Translations under genes and position numbers: made by a program
The notes under the pieces: model-generated
The model's input: the letters and a program-made list of their open reading frames with translations, nothing else
Told to the model about the DNA's origin: nothing
Database searches by the model: none
NCBI GenBank assembly: GCA_028023455.1
Contig: JAQFVV010012400.1
Coordinates: 13,149,748-13,213,747, forward strand
DNA: 64,000 bases
Origin: Epiperipatus broadwayi
Taxonomy: Eukaryota > Onychophora > Udeonychophora > Euonychophora > Peripatidae
Direction: 5' to 3'
In this document: positions 1 to 12,050 of the stretch, in pieces
Numbering within the stretch: the stretch's first letter is position 1
How the letters are laid out: every line of letters starts with the position of its first letter

Positions 1-75
1 ATTTTTTATGAATTTACTTGTTATATTTTATTGATGAATAATTCCAGCGCATAATGCTAGTTGAAATTGAAAATC

Positions 76-220
76 AAATTACTCTCCAAATGTTAAGAAA
101 TTTTAGCTATGTCTGACTCTCAAACAGCCAGCCTACAGGCTGTTTGAGAGTCAGACTTTTATATATGTATTCACAGAGGTTGTAGCTGAAATTTCAGTTT
201 TAACATTTGGAGAGTGATTT
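76..220. repeat. Nested palindromic foldback element (MITE-like)
   Basis: Two nested inverted repeats are visible. The outer arms (about 78-110 and 183-218) share ACTCTCCAAATGTTAA and a TTTAGCTA-like inner part, with a few mismatches. The inner arms (111-129 and 138-156) are a perfect 19-bp inverted repeat around an 8-base loop. There is no coding potential. A short non-autonomous foldback or MITE just upstream of the first visible exon is the simplest reading. The family is not identified. Confidence 0.6.
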
Positions 221-309
221 AATATTTATTGATGAAGTCTGTATTTTACAATAATACAAGCTTTTATACTTTTATATTGAAAAAATATATATTTGAAAAT
301 CTTTTCTAG

Positions 310-528
310 GTGGTGATGAAATTCAGTTTTTATATGATGCGGGTAATGGTCCAAAGATTGTTGCAAAAGAAACTTCATCCAGGTTAAATGATGATAGATG
401 GCACTCTGTTCAAATTGAAAGAAACCGTAAAGAGGCGAGAATTAGACTTGACGGTAGCTTAACAACTGAAATAGAAGAAGCAGAAGGACCCTTCAGAGCA
501 TTACAACTGATTGAGCCTCTTTTTGTGG
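310..528 (+). CDS. Neurexin-IV/CASPR-like, exon A (laminin-G domain, partial)
   Basis: This is an internal exon of a neurexin-IV/contactin-associated-protein homologue, a transmembrane cell-adhesion protein of septate or paranodal junctions. It is preceded by TTTTCTAG and followed by the donor GTAAAT; both borders are phase 1. The 72 complete codons read as a laminin-G segment: a beta-strand motif GGDEIQFLYDAGNG, then the typical DDRWHSVQIERN and RIRLDG motifs, ending in EPLFVG. The exon lacks the start and end of the domain, which lie in neighbouring exons. The 5' part of the gene is outside the window. Family assignment rests on the combined exons, especially the tail exon at 29728. Confidence 0.88.
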
Positions 529-890
529 GTAAATTATATTTATTTGATATAAAACTTTGTTGTTAATATTTTGAATAATTAAATATACACATTATTTCTA
601 TGCATAGGATTTTTTTAAAACCATTTTGTGTTCTATTTATGAGTATATATATATAATGCTTCAAGCTCAGTGAGAAACTATTAGAATCTTTTTTTGCAAG
701 ATATATGAAGAAAACTTTTAAGTAAATATTACTTTGATTAAATGTGACATATTTACTTATAGATAAGTGTATGTTTAAAATTTACCAGCCAATTGATTAA
801 TTACAAACAATAACTTGTTTTGATGTATAAAAAACTTAAAATCATTTTTAATATTCAAATTATTTTTAGGAGATTAAATACCCTGTGCCC
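529..890 (+). other. Intron 1, first part
   Basis: AT-rich intron sequence following the exon at 310-528. I see no gene, RNA or clear repeat before the GC-richer mobile-element fragment that starts near 890. Confidence 0.6.
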
Positions 891-1480
891 TTAATGTTTG
901 GTACTGGTGCATTTGCAGCACTCGACCGCTTGATGGCGCTGCTTTTCACCAAACACACCTCTATACAGTGTGTTGTGGCCTAACTTACGGCTAACACTAC
1001 AGCATTGTTGTAGCTGTAACAGGCTGCCTGATGGCGATGATTTGTAAGTGTACATAACAAAATACCATTGTCTTACAGTATTCCTCAAGAAAGCTGATGG
1101 TGGGGTGTTTTTTTAGGCCAAAAACATCCTGCCAGACGCGAAGCTATGTGGGTGCAGTAAAAACATGGTGTTAGTGAATTACAGGAGGTGGGAATTCAGA
1201 TGCCACTCCTGCAAGCTTCCCTGTGATCTTCGTAAGGACACTTGGTTCGATGACTCCAAAATACAGTTTCTTACAGCTTTGTGGATCGTATACTATTGGA
1301 GTCATGATGAACTGACAGTGGAACGCGGTGTGGGTGAACGGGACCTCTCCAGAGGCGCCCTCATCAACTGGAACACCGGTCTATGCGAGCTTCGCCGGGA
1401 GAGCCTCGTTCACACCCCTCTTGTCGCATAGGTGTTCCGGATAAGATCGTGGAGGTCGAGAGACCCTCTACTTGGATTTT
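890..1480 (+). pseudogene. Merlin/IS1016-like DNA transposon fragment with partial transposase
   Basis: This stretch is clearly less AT-rich than its surroundings. Codons 1165-1431 read as the N-terminal part of an IS1016/Merlin-type transposase: a zinc-ribbon end (FRCHSCK), then LRKDTWFDDSKI, an aromatic helix (LWIVYYWSHDELTVE) and a segment resembling the usual helix-turn-helix with INWNTGLCELRRE. A stop follows at 1429, and the catalytic DDE core is missing. The left side (about 890-960) includes GATGGCGCTG, which resembles the subterminal part of the element at 9711. No right terminal repeat was seen, so the copy is truncated. The family call comes from remembered motif patterns, not from a search. 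Confidence 0.6.
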
Positions 1481-1499
1481 GAAATGGATTAAATCTTAA

Positions 1500-2796
1500 A
1501 ATGTTAATGTAAATCTAGCTTGGGTTTTATTTTAAGCAATTTTGGTCATTTAAAGATATTGGTACTCATTAAGTTTAATCATTTAATTTGGGGTAAATAA
1601 TGCAGATCAAGATGAATCCATTTTAAATCTTTTTTATAAATATCTATATACATAGCATTGTGCTCTTATGCTAATTTTTTTTTTGAAGAATTTTCTATGT
1701 ATGTGTCTGAACTTACTTTAATAGTAAGAGAAAAAGGATATTAGAAAATTGTGAAGGGCTTTAATTATTTCTGTTGAGAGAGAAATGATAGAATATTTCA
1801 ATATGCTGGTATTAGTTTCTGATGACAATATCAGTGAGCATTTGTATTCTAACCATTCTGCTTTAAGGTTTATTAAGAAAAATTGGTATTTACTTGGGTA
1901 ATCATTTTAATGTTGGCATCCTGATGTACCAATATAGTTTAAAAAGATTATTTATTATAGGATTTTTATTTTTGATAACGATTAAGTGCTTTTTTTTTTT
2001 TGCATAGATGGGCAGTTTTCATTGATAAATTTATTTTGCTAGCTTGCTAAATGCTAGTAAATTTCATTACAAATTTTTAATATTCTTTTTTTTTTTTTAA
2101 TGAGCATATATTATTTTTTAAATATTAATTGTCATGTGTGTGAATGAGCATATATTATTTTTTAAATATTAATTGTCATGTGATGTGTTTTTTAATATGG
2201 TTGGCTTATATATTTTATAATTATATTAATGTATTGGAGCCGCAAACTACACTTATTTTGATCCAAACTTCCATTATACAAATGCATATTGTATGAATTA
2301 ATTTGTTTTGTTAATAAACTTTGATTAGAATAGAATATGTGTTGTTAGTTGAACTGCAAATATGCATTACTTTTCAATAGATACATATATATATAATACG
2401 CTTTGTATAAACAAAATTTTTAAAAAATAATATGGTTATTAATAATAGGTTGAGGCATATTTTCTGAAAAAATAAGAATAAAAACATGCGATAAGTATTT
2501 TTATTCTTTAAATAAAATAAATAATGAAATGTCTGACTTTCATCGTAATTAAATATGCTCTATTGATATTCTTTTATTTTTTTCAATAACTTTTTTCTTT
2601 TATATAAACATAATAGATTAGTCTTTTTATCAAGAAATTATGATCTCTAATTGTTTTAATCTTTTTAAATCAGATTTTATTTTAAATATGTTCTAAAATT
2701 TTGTAAAATTTTTAGCATTACTTTAGAAAATATTTTATTACACAAAATACTGCACATTAAAATTGGAAAGGATAATAAAAGAAGAATAAAATGAAT
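1500..2796 (+). other. Intron 1, AT-rich part with a short tandem duplication
   Basis: No gene is visible. A tandem duplication of about 43 bp occupies roughly 2099-2184; the shared core is GAGCATATATTATTTTTTAA. The rest is poly-T tracts and simple AT-rich sequence. Confidence 0.6.
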
Positions 2797-2797
2797 A

Positions 2798-3900
2798 CAC
2801 CTGGGTCTTGTTTTATGCGGTAGATAGGTTCCGCAGAAAACTCGCATTAAAAAAAATCGCACAAAAATAGACTTAACTTACCTTGAAAAATGGGGAATAC
2901 ATTCTGTAATTTTCAGAAATCGCATAAAAGCAAAGCTACAAGGAAAAATTACTTTAAAATTCGCATAAAAATAATAAGGAAATAAAATATGACTTATAAA
3001 AGATTTCAAATATTTGAAAAAAATCGATACAAGACAAACTTTTTTTATTAACTACAGTATTTAATTTTACATTTTTTCATACATATTTAAATCATTATCG
3101 CTATTTGACAATATGTGATTCGTTTGTGAACTGGTAAGAAATCAGATTCGTCACAAGAGGAAATACAACCAGTGCCACCATCAGTCTTTAGCTGTGTTAA
3201 TAGTTTTCTGTCGACAATGTAATCAGTGATTAAACTTTGAGACGATGATTTTACTAATTGTTTATTAAGCTCGCAATATCCAGACGTTACAACTATTTAG
3301 CTCTTGTTGGAATTTAAGAAGTTGTTCATTGCAGCAAACTCTCTCAGATTTTAGCATTTTCTGACATTTTTGTTTACTACTGAAGTAAATTTTAAATGTT
3401 CACATTTTGTTTCTATATTAAAAAAATGAGATTGCAATCGAAACAAAAAGATTATACATTATCATTAGAAAGATTATTATTGCTGATTATTTTTAAAAAT
3501 CTAAAAGAATATTTATTTCTGTTATATCTAACAAAATATGTTTTAAAAGTTTAAAAATTTATTATGATGTTTTTATACTCTTAAGTATAAATCTATTATT
3601 ATTATTTACTCATAAGTATAAATAGGTTATTTACGTAGAAGCTAAGATTCTAAATAATTTCAGGCCATATGCACGGTAGCTGCTAATATAATGTTATATT
3701 TTTGAAAAAAAAAAAAAAGTATTTCATGTCAAACTAAGTTATTAATAATTTAAATATCTTGATATCTAATAAATATAGTGAAATATGAACTTCTTTATTG
3801 CATAAAAGAAAACCCGCATAAAAAGATATTAAGAAGAAACATGAATCGCATAAACTTCAAAATCATATTAAAAAAATCCGCATAAAACGAGACCCAGGTG
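2798..3900. mobile_element. 1.1-kb TIR element flanked by TA (copy 1)
   Basis: The ends are CACCTGGGTC and its complement GACCCAGGTG, each next to a TA dinucleotide (2796-2797 and 3901-3902), as expected for Tc1/mariner-superfamily insertion. The terminal repeats continue as a GTTTTATGCGG-like stretch for about 23 bp. The interior is AT-rich, has no long reading frame and contains several GCAT/TGCG patches. A second copy lies at 20189-21285 in the opposite orientation: the segment near 3090-3170 here is the complement of that near 20870-20960. It is a non-autonomous element in intron 1; superfamily assignment is inferred from the TA duplication. Confidence 0.75.
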
Positions 3901-3902
3901 TA

Positions 3903-6900
3903 CTCTTTCAATATAAACCAAAATTTTTTTTATTAATGAATGGATTGTTTACAGCATTCCTAAATGAAAAAACAGCTGCTGGCATAATTTAAAATTCTAT
4001 TTTTATAAATGTGATCACATGTGGTACTCTGAAATAAAAAATAGCTGCTCAAATATTGTAAAATGTATGTGTGAATTTTTATTGGTTTTTTTTTTTTTTT
4101 GTAATATATAATTAAAATCATATACTTTGATAGAGCATAGTTTGTGCATATCTTTTTCCAAATAAAGAATTGGGCAAAATTATATATTTCATTTTAGTCG
4201 ATTTTAAAATCAATTTGTTTAAATTTTGAAAATTTTTTATCTTTAAATAAAATTTGGTATCCTTTGGGACCATTATTTTTCAATGATTTTTATTGTTGTT
4301 AGAATGAATTTACTTAGGTGATTTTTTCCCATATTTTGTCACATGTTGCCACCTATTTATGCAAATTGGCACTTTCAATATTGCTTTATTAAATAAATAT
4401 ATTATCCCACATATTTCTCTTATTTTAATCAAGGTGCCTTTTTGTTTTTAAATTGAGATTGTTTAAAATTCTAATTTGATTTAGGATTTTTCTTTTTTAG
4501 ATGTTCATCCTATAGTCAACCCAATTGATTATTCAGTATTAGTCAATAAATAAATATCTAACTAGTCTCAGCTAGGGAATAAAATAAGAATGGAAGAATG
4601 CCATGCCTATTATGCAGCAATTGTCACGATACATCACATCACATGATATGCCATATTGACTTTTATGGATTTGTCTGAAGGTGCAATTTTCACAGTATTG
4701 TATAATAATAAAGTTGAAATACTATATGTTCCATAAAACTAGCAGACCATAAATATAATAAAGCTGAGAAGATAAAAGTAAAAATTAAAAAAATTTAATA
4801 TTTTAAAGTTATTTAAAATTTATTTATAAGTTGTAAATTTTGATAAAGTTTTAAAACAATTTTTTTTGTTATTAATTTTAAATTATTTTATATAAAATGT
4901 CAAATAAAATGGCATATAAGAATATTTTCCAATCATTAATGGTTTTTTTTTTTTTTAATTAAAAATTAGAACATTTTATTGCTTCATTCAAATCTAAATC
5001 CTAGATAAAAGACATCAATTTTTAGGGGGCTGTTTTTCCCATTAAAACAAATATAAGATTATGTAATAATTTGTTTTCAATTATTTATTAATAAAATGAA
5101 TGAAGAAATATATATACTAGCTACATTTGGCAATTTATACTCAACATTCACATGCATGCAAAAACACGTACAGTGTATTTATCTATTTCTTTTACAAACT
5201 AATATTAATGAATGTAATTATTAATATTGCTCTGATAACTTAATTTTATTTTTATAATTAAAAGTAGTTTTATTTTCTGAAGAATGCATTTGAAATAATT
5301 TATTAAGACAATTCATTTCAGCATATTGTAAAAGTGTAATTATTAATAATATATATCCCAAAAGTATCTATCAGCTGATTTTAAACTTCTCATACATTAG
5401 TTCTCCATGCTTTATTTTTTAATAAAAAAATATATATTTTTAAAAAACATAACTTCTAGAAAAAAATTCATAAAAAGATAAAATATAAGTTGTATAATGA
5501 TTTTGAAAATTTCATTTTAAAGGAGAAGCAAATTATCTACAATACAACATATTACATTCCTGCAAAGTATGCACTATTTTTCTTTGCTAAATTTACTGAA
5601 AGATAAATTCTAAATATTTAAAAATCATAATTCAATAGACACCAGGAAAGAAGGAATCAAAGATTATTTGTTATAGATAATCTTAATATTATGTTTTTAT
5701 TATTGAATAAGAAAGTATAAAAATTTTCTTGTCAAAAAAAAAAAGGCTGATCTTTTTAATGATATTGTATCACTAGAATTCATTGCAAAAAGTTGTGTGC
5801 CTGAATAAATGATCTAATCAGTCAAATCTTAACTAGGAATTAATCAGTCAATGAATTCTGCAATGTAGGCTATGATATATTTGTCTCTAAGTATAAAATT
5901 ATCTAATACTTTATTAACTTGTGTTATCCAATATTACCATATCCTATTTACTGTAGATTGTCAATAGTAATTAAAATTATTATAAATTGATTAAATCTTG
6001 ATAGCTAATGCCATTGTATTCTTGGCCATATTTTGCTTAGTAAGGCCAATTTTAAACTCTGATCTCCGGCTTGCTGTTGGATGACTAAAAGTATGAATTT
6101 AATTATTAATAATTGAATAAAAACTACAATAGCTAGATTATTGGTGAGATATTGTTTTTATTTTAGCATATTTGAGTAGTTTTTAAATAATAAAAAATTA
6201 TCCATTTTAACTAATAAATAGAGAAACTTTTAGGCTTATATGATTTTTATCAGATTGATAAATTGATTACTATCATAATCCTGATTGTGTGCTTAATTTC
6301 ATAAAGTGTAAGGTTAAAACAATCATTAAAATAGTCTGTGCTAGAGGGCAAAGCATAGTTTGTGAAGGAAAAAGTTTTACTTATTAGGTTTCCCATTTCC
6401 TCCTTGTTTTATTTTCTAATTCAAAATGATTAGTTAATCATTTACCAGCAATATTAGATAGTAGTTGCTTATTTAGAGGCAGGCAAGGTGAATGTTCTAT
6501 TACTGTAATAGACATTTTCACATGTAGTTATACACATGTAAAGTTCTAGTGTGTGTGATATATTTTAAAATTAGATTATTCAATTTAGATTTTATATACC
6601 TCACTTTTGTGTTTAAATTTAGAAAGAGCAATCTAAAATAAGAGATAGCTGAAAGAATAAACACTGAAGTTTGATTTTTTATATATGTGCATAATATGAT
6701 GAAATGAATGAAATTTATACACATGAAAAAGAATAACCTTTTTTTAATATTTAAATTGAAATTAGTAATTTGATTTTATAATTTAAAATTAATTTCATTT
6801 ATATTTAGTAAGACAGACAGAATGATATTCAATAAGATCTAGCAGAATCTGGATTGTTGTGTTAAAAAAAAAAACAACTGAAAATAATTTAGCTATGTTA

Positions 6901-7265
6901 CTATTTTATATCTAAATAAAAACATAATGAATCAAAGAGGAATCTTATTTTGACATTTTAGAAATGTACAGTGTTTATAATTATAAAACACAGTGTTAAT
7001 TTTAAATATTAGAACTGTAACTAAAATTTGATGAGAGCATTGGATCCTTGTACCCACTTGGATTATTTTCCAGAATTAAAAAAATTGCAAATATTGTTAT
7101 TTTATAGCCAAAAACCTGTTTATGATAGTCAGTGATAATACATAACTCATAATTGAAATTTTTTACATCAAATCAATAGCCTTTCTTTATTTGTAGATAT
7201 ATAAACATATAAGATAAAGTATATTATATTTGTTTATAATTAAGTTTAATAAAAATTTGTTGTAG
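3903..7265 (+). other. Intron 1, remainder
   Basis: AT-rich intron with many poly-T and poly-A runs. I see no coding exon, RNA gene or well-defined transposon. It ends at the acceptor TTGTTGTAG before the exon at 7266. Confidence 0.6.
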
Positions 7266-7502
7266 GTGGTAGTCAGGACACAACTGATGGATTTGTGGGG
7301 TGTCTTCGTTCTCTTATGATCAACGGTGAACTCCTAGATATGCGATCTCAGGCAGAACAGGGAGTTTATGGAGTTCGGCCGGGTTGTGTTGGAAAGTGTA
7401 ATAGTAATCCTTGCATGAATAATGGTACATGTCTTGAAAAATACTCCAAATTCGGTTGTGATTGTCGCTGGACAGCTTTCCGAGGACCACTTTGCTCAGA
7501 TG
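7266..7502 (+). CDS. Neurexin-IV/CASPR-like, exon B (end of laminin-G, EGF domain)
   Basis: The exon is bounded by TTGTAG and by donor GTATGT, phase 1 at both ends, so it joins exon A as VG-GSQDTTDGFVGCLRS. The first part closes the laminin-G domain with its conserved cysteine pair (GFVGCLRSLMING and RPGC). The second part is an EGF-like domain with six ordered cysteines (GKC, NPC, GTC, GC, DC, LC) and the usual NGTC motif. This laminin-G to EGF order matches the third laminin-G and second EGF of the neurexin-IV/CASPR family. The start is set by splice phase; an ATG within the exon (7295) is not a translation start. Confidence 0.93.
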
Positions 7503-9701
7503 GTATGTATTTTTATTTTTTTATAGTTAGTATTAAGTATTATTGCAAATTTTTTTGCTCACAACAATCATTTATTTAGTAAGGCATATTGTCTGATAAC
7601 TAAGTTCTGTATTTTCACATGATTTTTTTGTTTTTAAAAGGATTAAAAACAAAAAAAATTGTATTCTGCTAAAAGTAACTTTGTAAACATAACATTTCAG
7701 TAAATCATTTCTTACTTAGAAAATTTTTTTTTGTCTTTAGTAACATTAGTAAATAATGGATAAGTGCAAGTGATTCATAGAATATGCTAAAACCGGTTCC
7801 AACAAAACAAATATTTTAAAAATAAGAACATATTTTTTTTTAAGAAAACCTTATCTTCATCAGAAAATGTTGTCATTATGATTTTATAAAATATATATAT
7901 ATATATTATAGATTAAAGTGGCATCACTAGATTCATTGCACTTCTGAAAGATATTTGGAGTTTACTTGTGATTCTAAATCAGTATTTAAAAGTGTCTTAA
8001 TATGTGCAAACACATTTGGAACTTATTAAAATATATTTAATGATTGTAAAACGCCTATATCCATGTTCTAAAAGACATGAATTCACTTACCCAATGGCCC
8101 AAATATATATATAAAAATTAGAAATTCATAAATTTCACATGTATTTACTTATAAAGTATGATGGTAGCCATTTATTTGTCTTGGGCATGTTAATGGTGCT
8201 TTAACAATTACATTGGCATCATTTGCAATTCTGAAATTTATCATTTTAACATCACTTAGGCATTGTACTTTATCAGTTTTCATTATAAGAAAAATGTTGA
8301 AAGATAATGTTTTATCATTCTGATAAAGAAATGATCAAATTTAAATATATGTACTCTTGGATTTGAATGCAGTTCATTTATCAGTAGATATGCTCATTCT
8401 CTCAAGTTATCATTGGTTTTTTATAAATGCATTCTATTTTTTTTTGTTAATTATTTTTGTTGATGTCTTAAATGTATATAATTTTTAAATTCTAAATATA
8501 CATATAAATGTTAACAACATATAATAAGTGAGTAAATGTAGTGTCTTAAGCCAAATATAAATATTGGAAACAACTAAATCACCAAAAATTGCTACTGTCA
8601 AATTAGAAGTCTTTATCTGTCTAACACTAAACATAAAATGACCATTTATACATATTATTTCCTGCTCTTATAAAGATAATGAGTTTTATAAGTAATATTT
8701 ACAATCCAGATGAAAGAAAGTATTTTTTAATATAACCAAGCATTAATCTTTATATATCAGAGTTAATTTCTATTTACTCTAAACTATTTCTGTAAAAATA
8801 ATTTACTTGAATATGAAATGTCAAAAGCATTTTAGTGATCAAACTTTCACAAGCTGCTAGTATATAAAGCTTAAAACTTGTGGTTTTTAAAATCAAACTT
8901 ACAAATGCTATTCTACTGTCCTTATAGAATTGTTCAGTTTGATAACTAATATTTAAAATGAATTTCAAATCAGATTCAGATGCAAAATCTTTTTCAATAT
9001 ACTCAACCATTAATCTTTATCTGGCATAGCTTATTTTAATTTTTGAGAAAATACTCTCAGAAGCACAAATTACTTCATACAAAATCATAAGAATCAAGTC
9101 ATAGAATAAATCTCACTAGAAAGGAGAATACATAAATTCATAGGACAGATCACGTTAAATGGGTGATAGTCTTATTCCCATAGAATTAATTTCCTTCTTA
9201 ACCAACATCGCTGCAAAACTTTTTTCTCCCATCTAACATTCAACATTTCTATCATTTTGTCCTTAGATAAAAATCGCATATTCTATATGATATCCTTATC
9301 TGTTTTTCTTTTATCTGAAGTTAATGCTAATAGATCAACATCTAGTCTTGTCCACATTCTAATTAATAATAATTTGTTATAGAAGTACAGAACTACCAGT
9401 CCAACATTACTTTACAATATATATTTAATCAGATACCCTGATTCTGTAGGTGAGCTAAAGACTTGAAATACCTGAAAATCCACATAGAAATGGGTCTTTA
9501 TTTATGTGTCTTATTACAATCAATTTGATTTTGTAGCTTGAATGTTTTAGCAATTGGTCATGTACAAATGTGGTATTTAATATATTAATTCTTTAATATT
9601 TATATTCCCTAATAAATGGGGATAATTAACATAAGCATGATAATGTAAGGAATATATATGAAATAAATTAAGAAAGACATCTGATAAATATTATTTGGTA
9701 T
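7503..9701 (+). other. Intron 2, first part
   Basis: AT-rich sequence with a short (TA)n run near 7892. I see no coding exon or recognisable mobile element before the terminal repeat at about 9702. Confidence 0.6.
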
Positions 9702-11058
9702 TTGTTAATTAGCCACTGTACATCGCTTGGTGGTGCTGTTTCTGTGTAAAAACACAGAATAATACCGCTTTCGCGGCCGAACGCATGGCTAATACACTAC
9801 TGTGATCATAGTAGCCGTTTAGCGCCCACGTGATGCAGTTTAACGTGGCCGAAATTACAACACTACCGATCAGTAAGAGCCATTTAATTCTGCCGCTTAC
9901 CGAACCTGTGGTTAACACAACACTATGATCATAACCATTTAATTTGGTCGCATCATGACGTGACTTTCTATGCATATGCACAGAAATGTTCCACCCAGCT
10001 TTGCATGGCTTATCTATGCGTACGATCAGTAATGGCACTTCGCTACCATTTAATCTGAGCCTGTGTGTACTGGAATGTCTTAGAACTGTTTAAATGTTGT
10101 TCTAAATGGTTTTCCCTAGATCCCAACTGATGTACTATTACCTACTACTAATTGTTAATGTATCAGCAATGCTTCCCTATGCAGTGAGGAAGTGTTTTAA
10201 ATTTGGAAACGGCTCTCCCACCACCCGATTGCAGGTGTTTACGAAAAAGTCCTGTTTTGGCTGTGACTCATACCAGTAAAACAAAATGGCTAAAGGCAAT
10301 AGCGTAATGATTCAGCTGTGGACGTCGCAAACACAAGCTGGTACGCAGTTGACTTTCTGCAGGCTCGGAACATCCTGCCACACGTCAATCAATGTTGATG
10401 TGGTAAGGCTATGATACTTAGTACATGAAGTAGTTTGTGTGCTCACTAGTCTCCAAAGTCATTTCTGGCTTGTTTATTCTTTCAATTGTTGTAGATAGTC
10501 AAATGTTGTTCAAAAATGTTACACTTTCCACTTTTCAGCCAAAAAAGTTTTCTTATTAATTACAGTCATATGTCGTCAATCAATTTATTTTTTCAATGAA
10601 TCTGTTTTGTGTCGTTGTGATGAATTTGTAAGGCAATCAATTCCAAAGTTTTTTTTGTTGTTGTTTTGGTGTTGTTTCATTTTGTTTCTCTTTAAAGCTT
10701 TAATTTAATATTACAATCAGACTGTCAGTGTTGAAGGGTAGGGGGTGGAGGAAAGTAGGCAGGCCTAAAAAAAAATCCAGTCTTTGATTCTTTATTGTAA
10801 ATAAAAAGCAAGTGGCCTTTTTTGGGGATAACTATTGTAATAAGAAGATAAACAAAAAGAAAAGGTAAAAGCAGGAAAATCAAAAAGCCAGTCTGATTAA
10901 TTACTGAACAAAAAAACGTCTGCTTTTTAGAGTACATTTGTTGTAGTATTATTAGAAAAAAACAAAGAAAGAAAGCTGCCTCTGCTTAATTACTATAAAA
11001 TAAATTACGCTTTTTGGAACACATTATCTGTACATTGTAAGCTAACTTAATGTTATTA

Positions 11059-11390
11059 TAGTAATAATAACAAGTCAGATGTCACATGACTTATATATAG
11101 CTTGCACTCCAAATATGTAAAATTAAGAGCATGCTAATAGCTCTAAACAAGCTTTTTTTATTTATTTATGATAAATGCTACTACAAGAGAAGACATTCAA
11201 ATCATTTTTATCTTGGATTGTCCCCATCCCCAGACCGGTTTCGACCTATGGGTCTCTTCAGTGAGGAGTTGGGACATTAGATTTAAAAAAACCAACTCAA
11301 GCAAAGCATTTATCTAAAAGTTAATTGTTAGAAGAAGATCTGAAACTTTTAGACATCTATATGTCTTTAAAGTCAGCTCTCCAACTGAAA
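11059..11390 (-). repeat. Retrozyme-like repeat unit 1
   Basis: First of two direct repeats that carry a hammerhead ribozyme on the minus strand. It is about 332 bp and matches 11480-11781 almost base for base, apart from about 30 extra bases near 11142-11180. An 89-bp spacer separates the copies. Tandem 300-400-bp units each with a type-I hammerhead are the known layout of animal retrozymes; Penelope-like elements also carry such motifs in their terminal repeats. No reverse transcriptase frame is next to this pair. Confidence 0.75.
11219..11275 (-). ncRNA. Type-I hammerhead ribozyme 1
   Basis: Read on the minus strand, the whole hammerhead core is present. CTGAAGA (11261-11255) matches C3-U-G-A-N7-G-A9. 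Stem II is GACC/GGTC with a CATA loop. It is followed by GAAA (11242-11239), a CCGG stem III and the cleavage triplet GTC at 11235-11233. Stem I pairs TCCTCA with TGGGGA (six pairs, one wobble), then GTCCC with GGGAC beyond a small internal loop. Stem III has almost no loop, so cleavage may need a dimer, as known for retrozyme and Penelope-element hammerheads. Predicted cleavage is between 11233 and 11232. This is fold-by-eye evidence. Confidence 0.82.
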
Positions 11391-11479
11391 AAATCATATG
11401 GGCCTGAACTTAATTCATACTCCATATATTAGTAGCTTAGCCATTTAATTTAGCCAAAGCCACAACAGCAAAATAATAA

Positions 11480-11781
11480 TAGTAATAATAACAAGTCAGA
11501 TGTCACATGACTTATATATAGCTTGCACTTACAAATATGTAAAATTAAGAGCATGCTAATAGCTCTATGCTAATACATGAGAAGACATTCAAATCATTTT
11601 TATCTTGGATTGTCCCCATCCCCAGACCGGTTTCGACCTATGGGTCTCTTCAGTGAGGAGTTGGGACCTTAGATTTAAAAAACCAACTCAAGCAAAGCAT
11701 TTATCTAAAAGTTAATTGTTAGAAGAAGATCTGAAACTTTTAGACATCTACATGTCTTTAAAGTCAGCTCTCCAACTGAAA
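11480..11781 (-). repeat. Retrozyme-like repeat unit 2
   Basis: Second direct repeat, about 302 bp, in the same orientation as 11059-11390. It differs by a small deletion on the side distal to the ribozyme and a handful of substitutions. Both copies keep the ribozyme intact, which suggests recent duplication or constraint. Confidence 0.75.
11611..11667 (-). ncRNA. Type-I hammerhead ribozyme 2
   Basis: This has the same core, stem II, stem III and stem I as the ribozyme at 11219-11275, with no change in conserved positions. Predicted cleavage is between 11625 and 11624, exactly 392 bases from the first site. A minus-strand transcript crossing both sites would therefore release a 392-nt RNA. 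That a circular RNA forms is an inference from known retrozymes. Confidence 0.82.
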
Positions 11782-12050
11782 TAAAAAAAAAGGCGTATTA
11801 TTAAAAAGACCACCCCCCCCCTTGTATAAAATAAAAAAAACCCAAAAAGTAGCTTTTTTTAAAACATGAAATCTAATTACAAAAAATAAGCCGCCATGTA
11901 AGATAATTAAAAAAATAATTACCAAAAAAACACCACTTTTTTTTAAAAAAAAAAAAAAGAATAAGGTACTTCTTAAAAAAAAATAAAGGCATATTATTTC
12001 AAAAATACCGCTTTTTAAGAAGAAAAAAAAAGCCATATTTAAAAATAACG
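11782..12050. repeat. Homopolymer-rich low-complexity stretch
   Basis: Irregular A-runs alternating with short GCC/GGC or CCC blocks, including a run of nine C near 11812. No coding pattern is visible; the long minus-strand frame here is a by-product of A/T runs. Confidence 0.6.

Noticed and set aside
9709-10038. A 109-codon minus-strand frame
   Set aside because: It lies in the repetitive GC-richer left arm of a TIR element, starts at the inverted terminus and matches no family.
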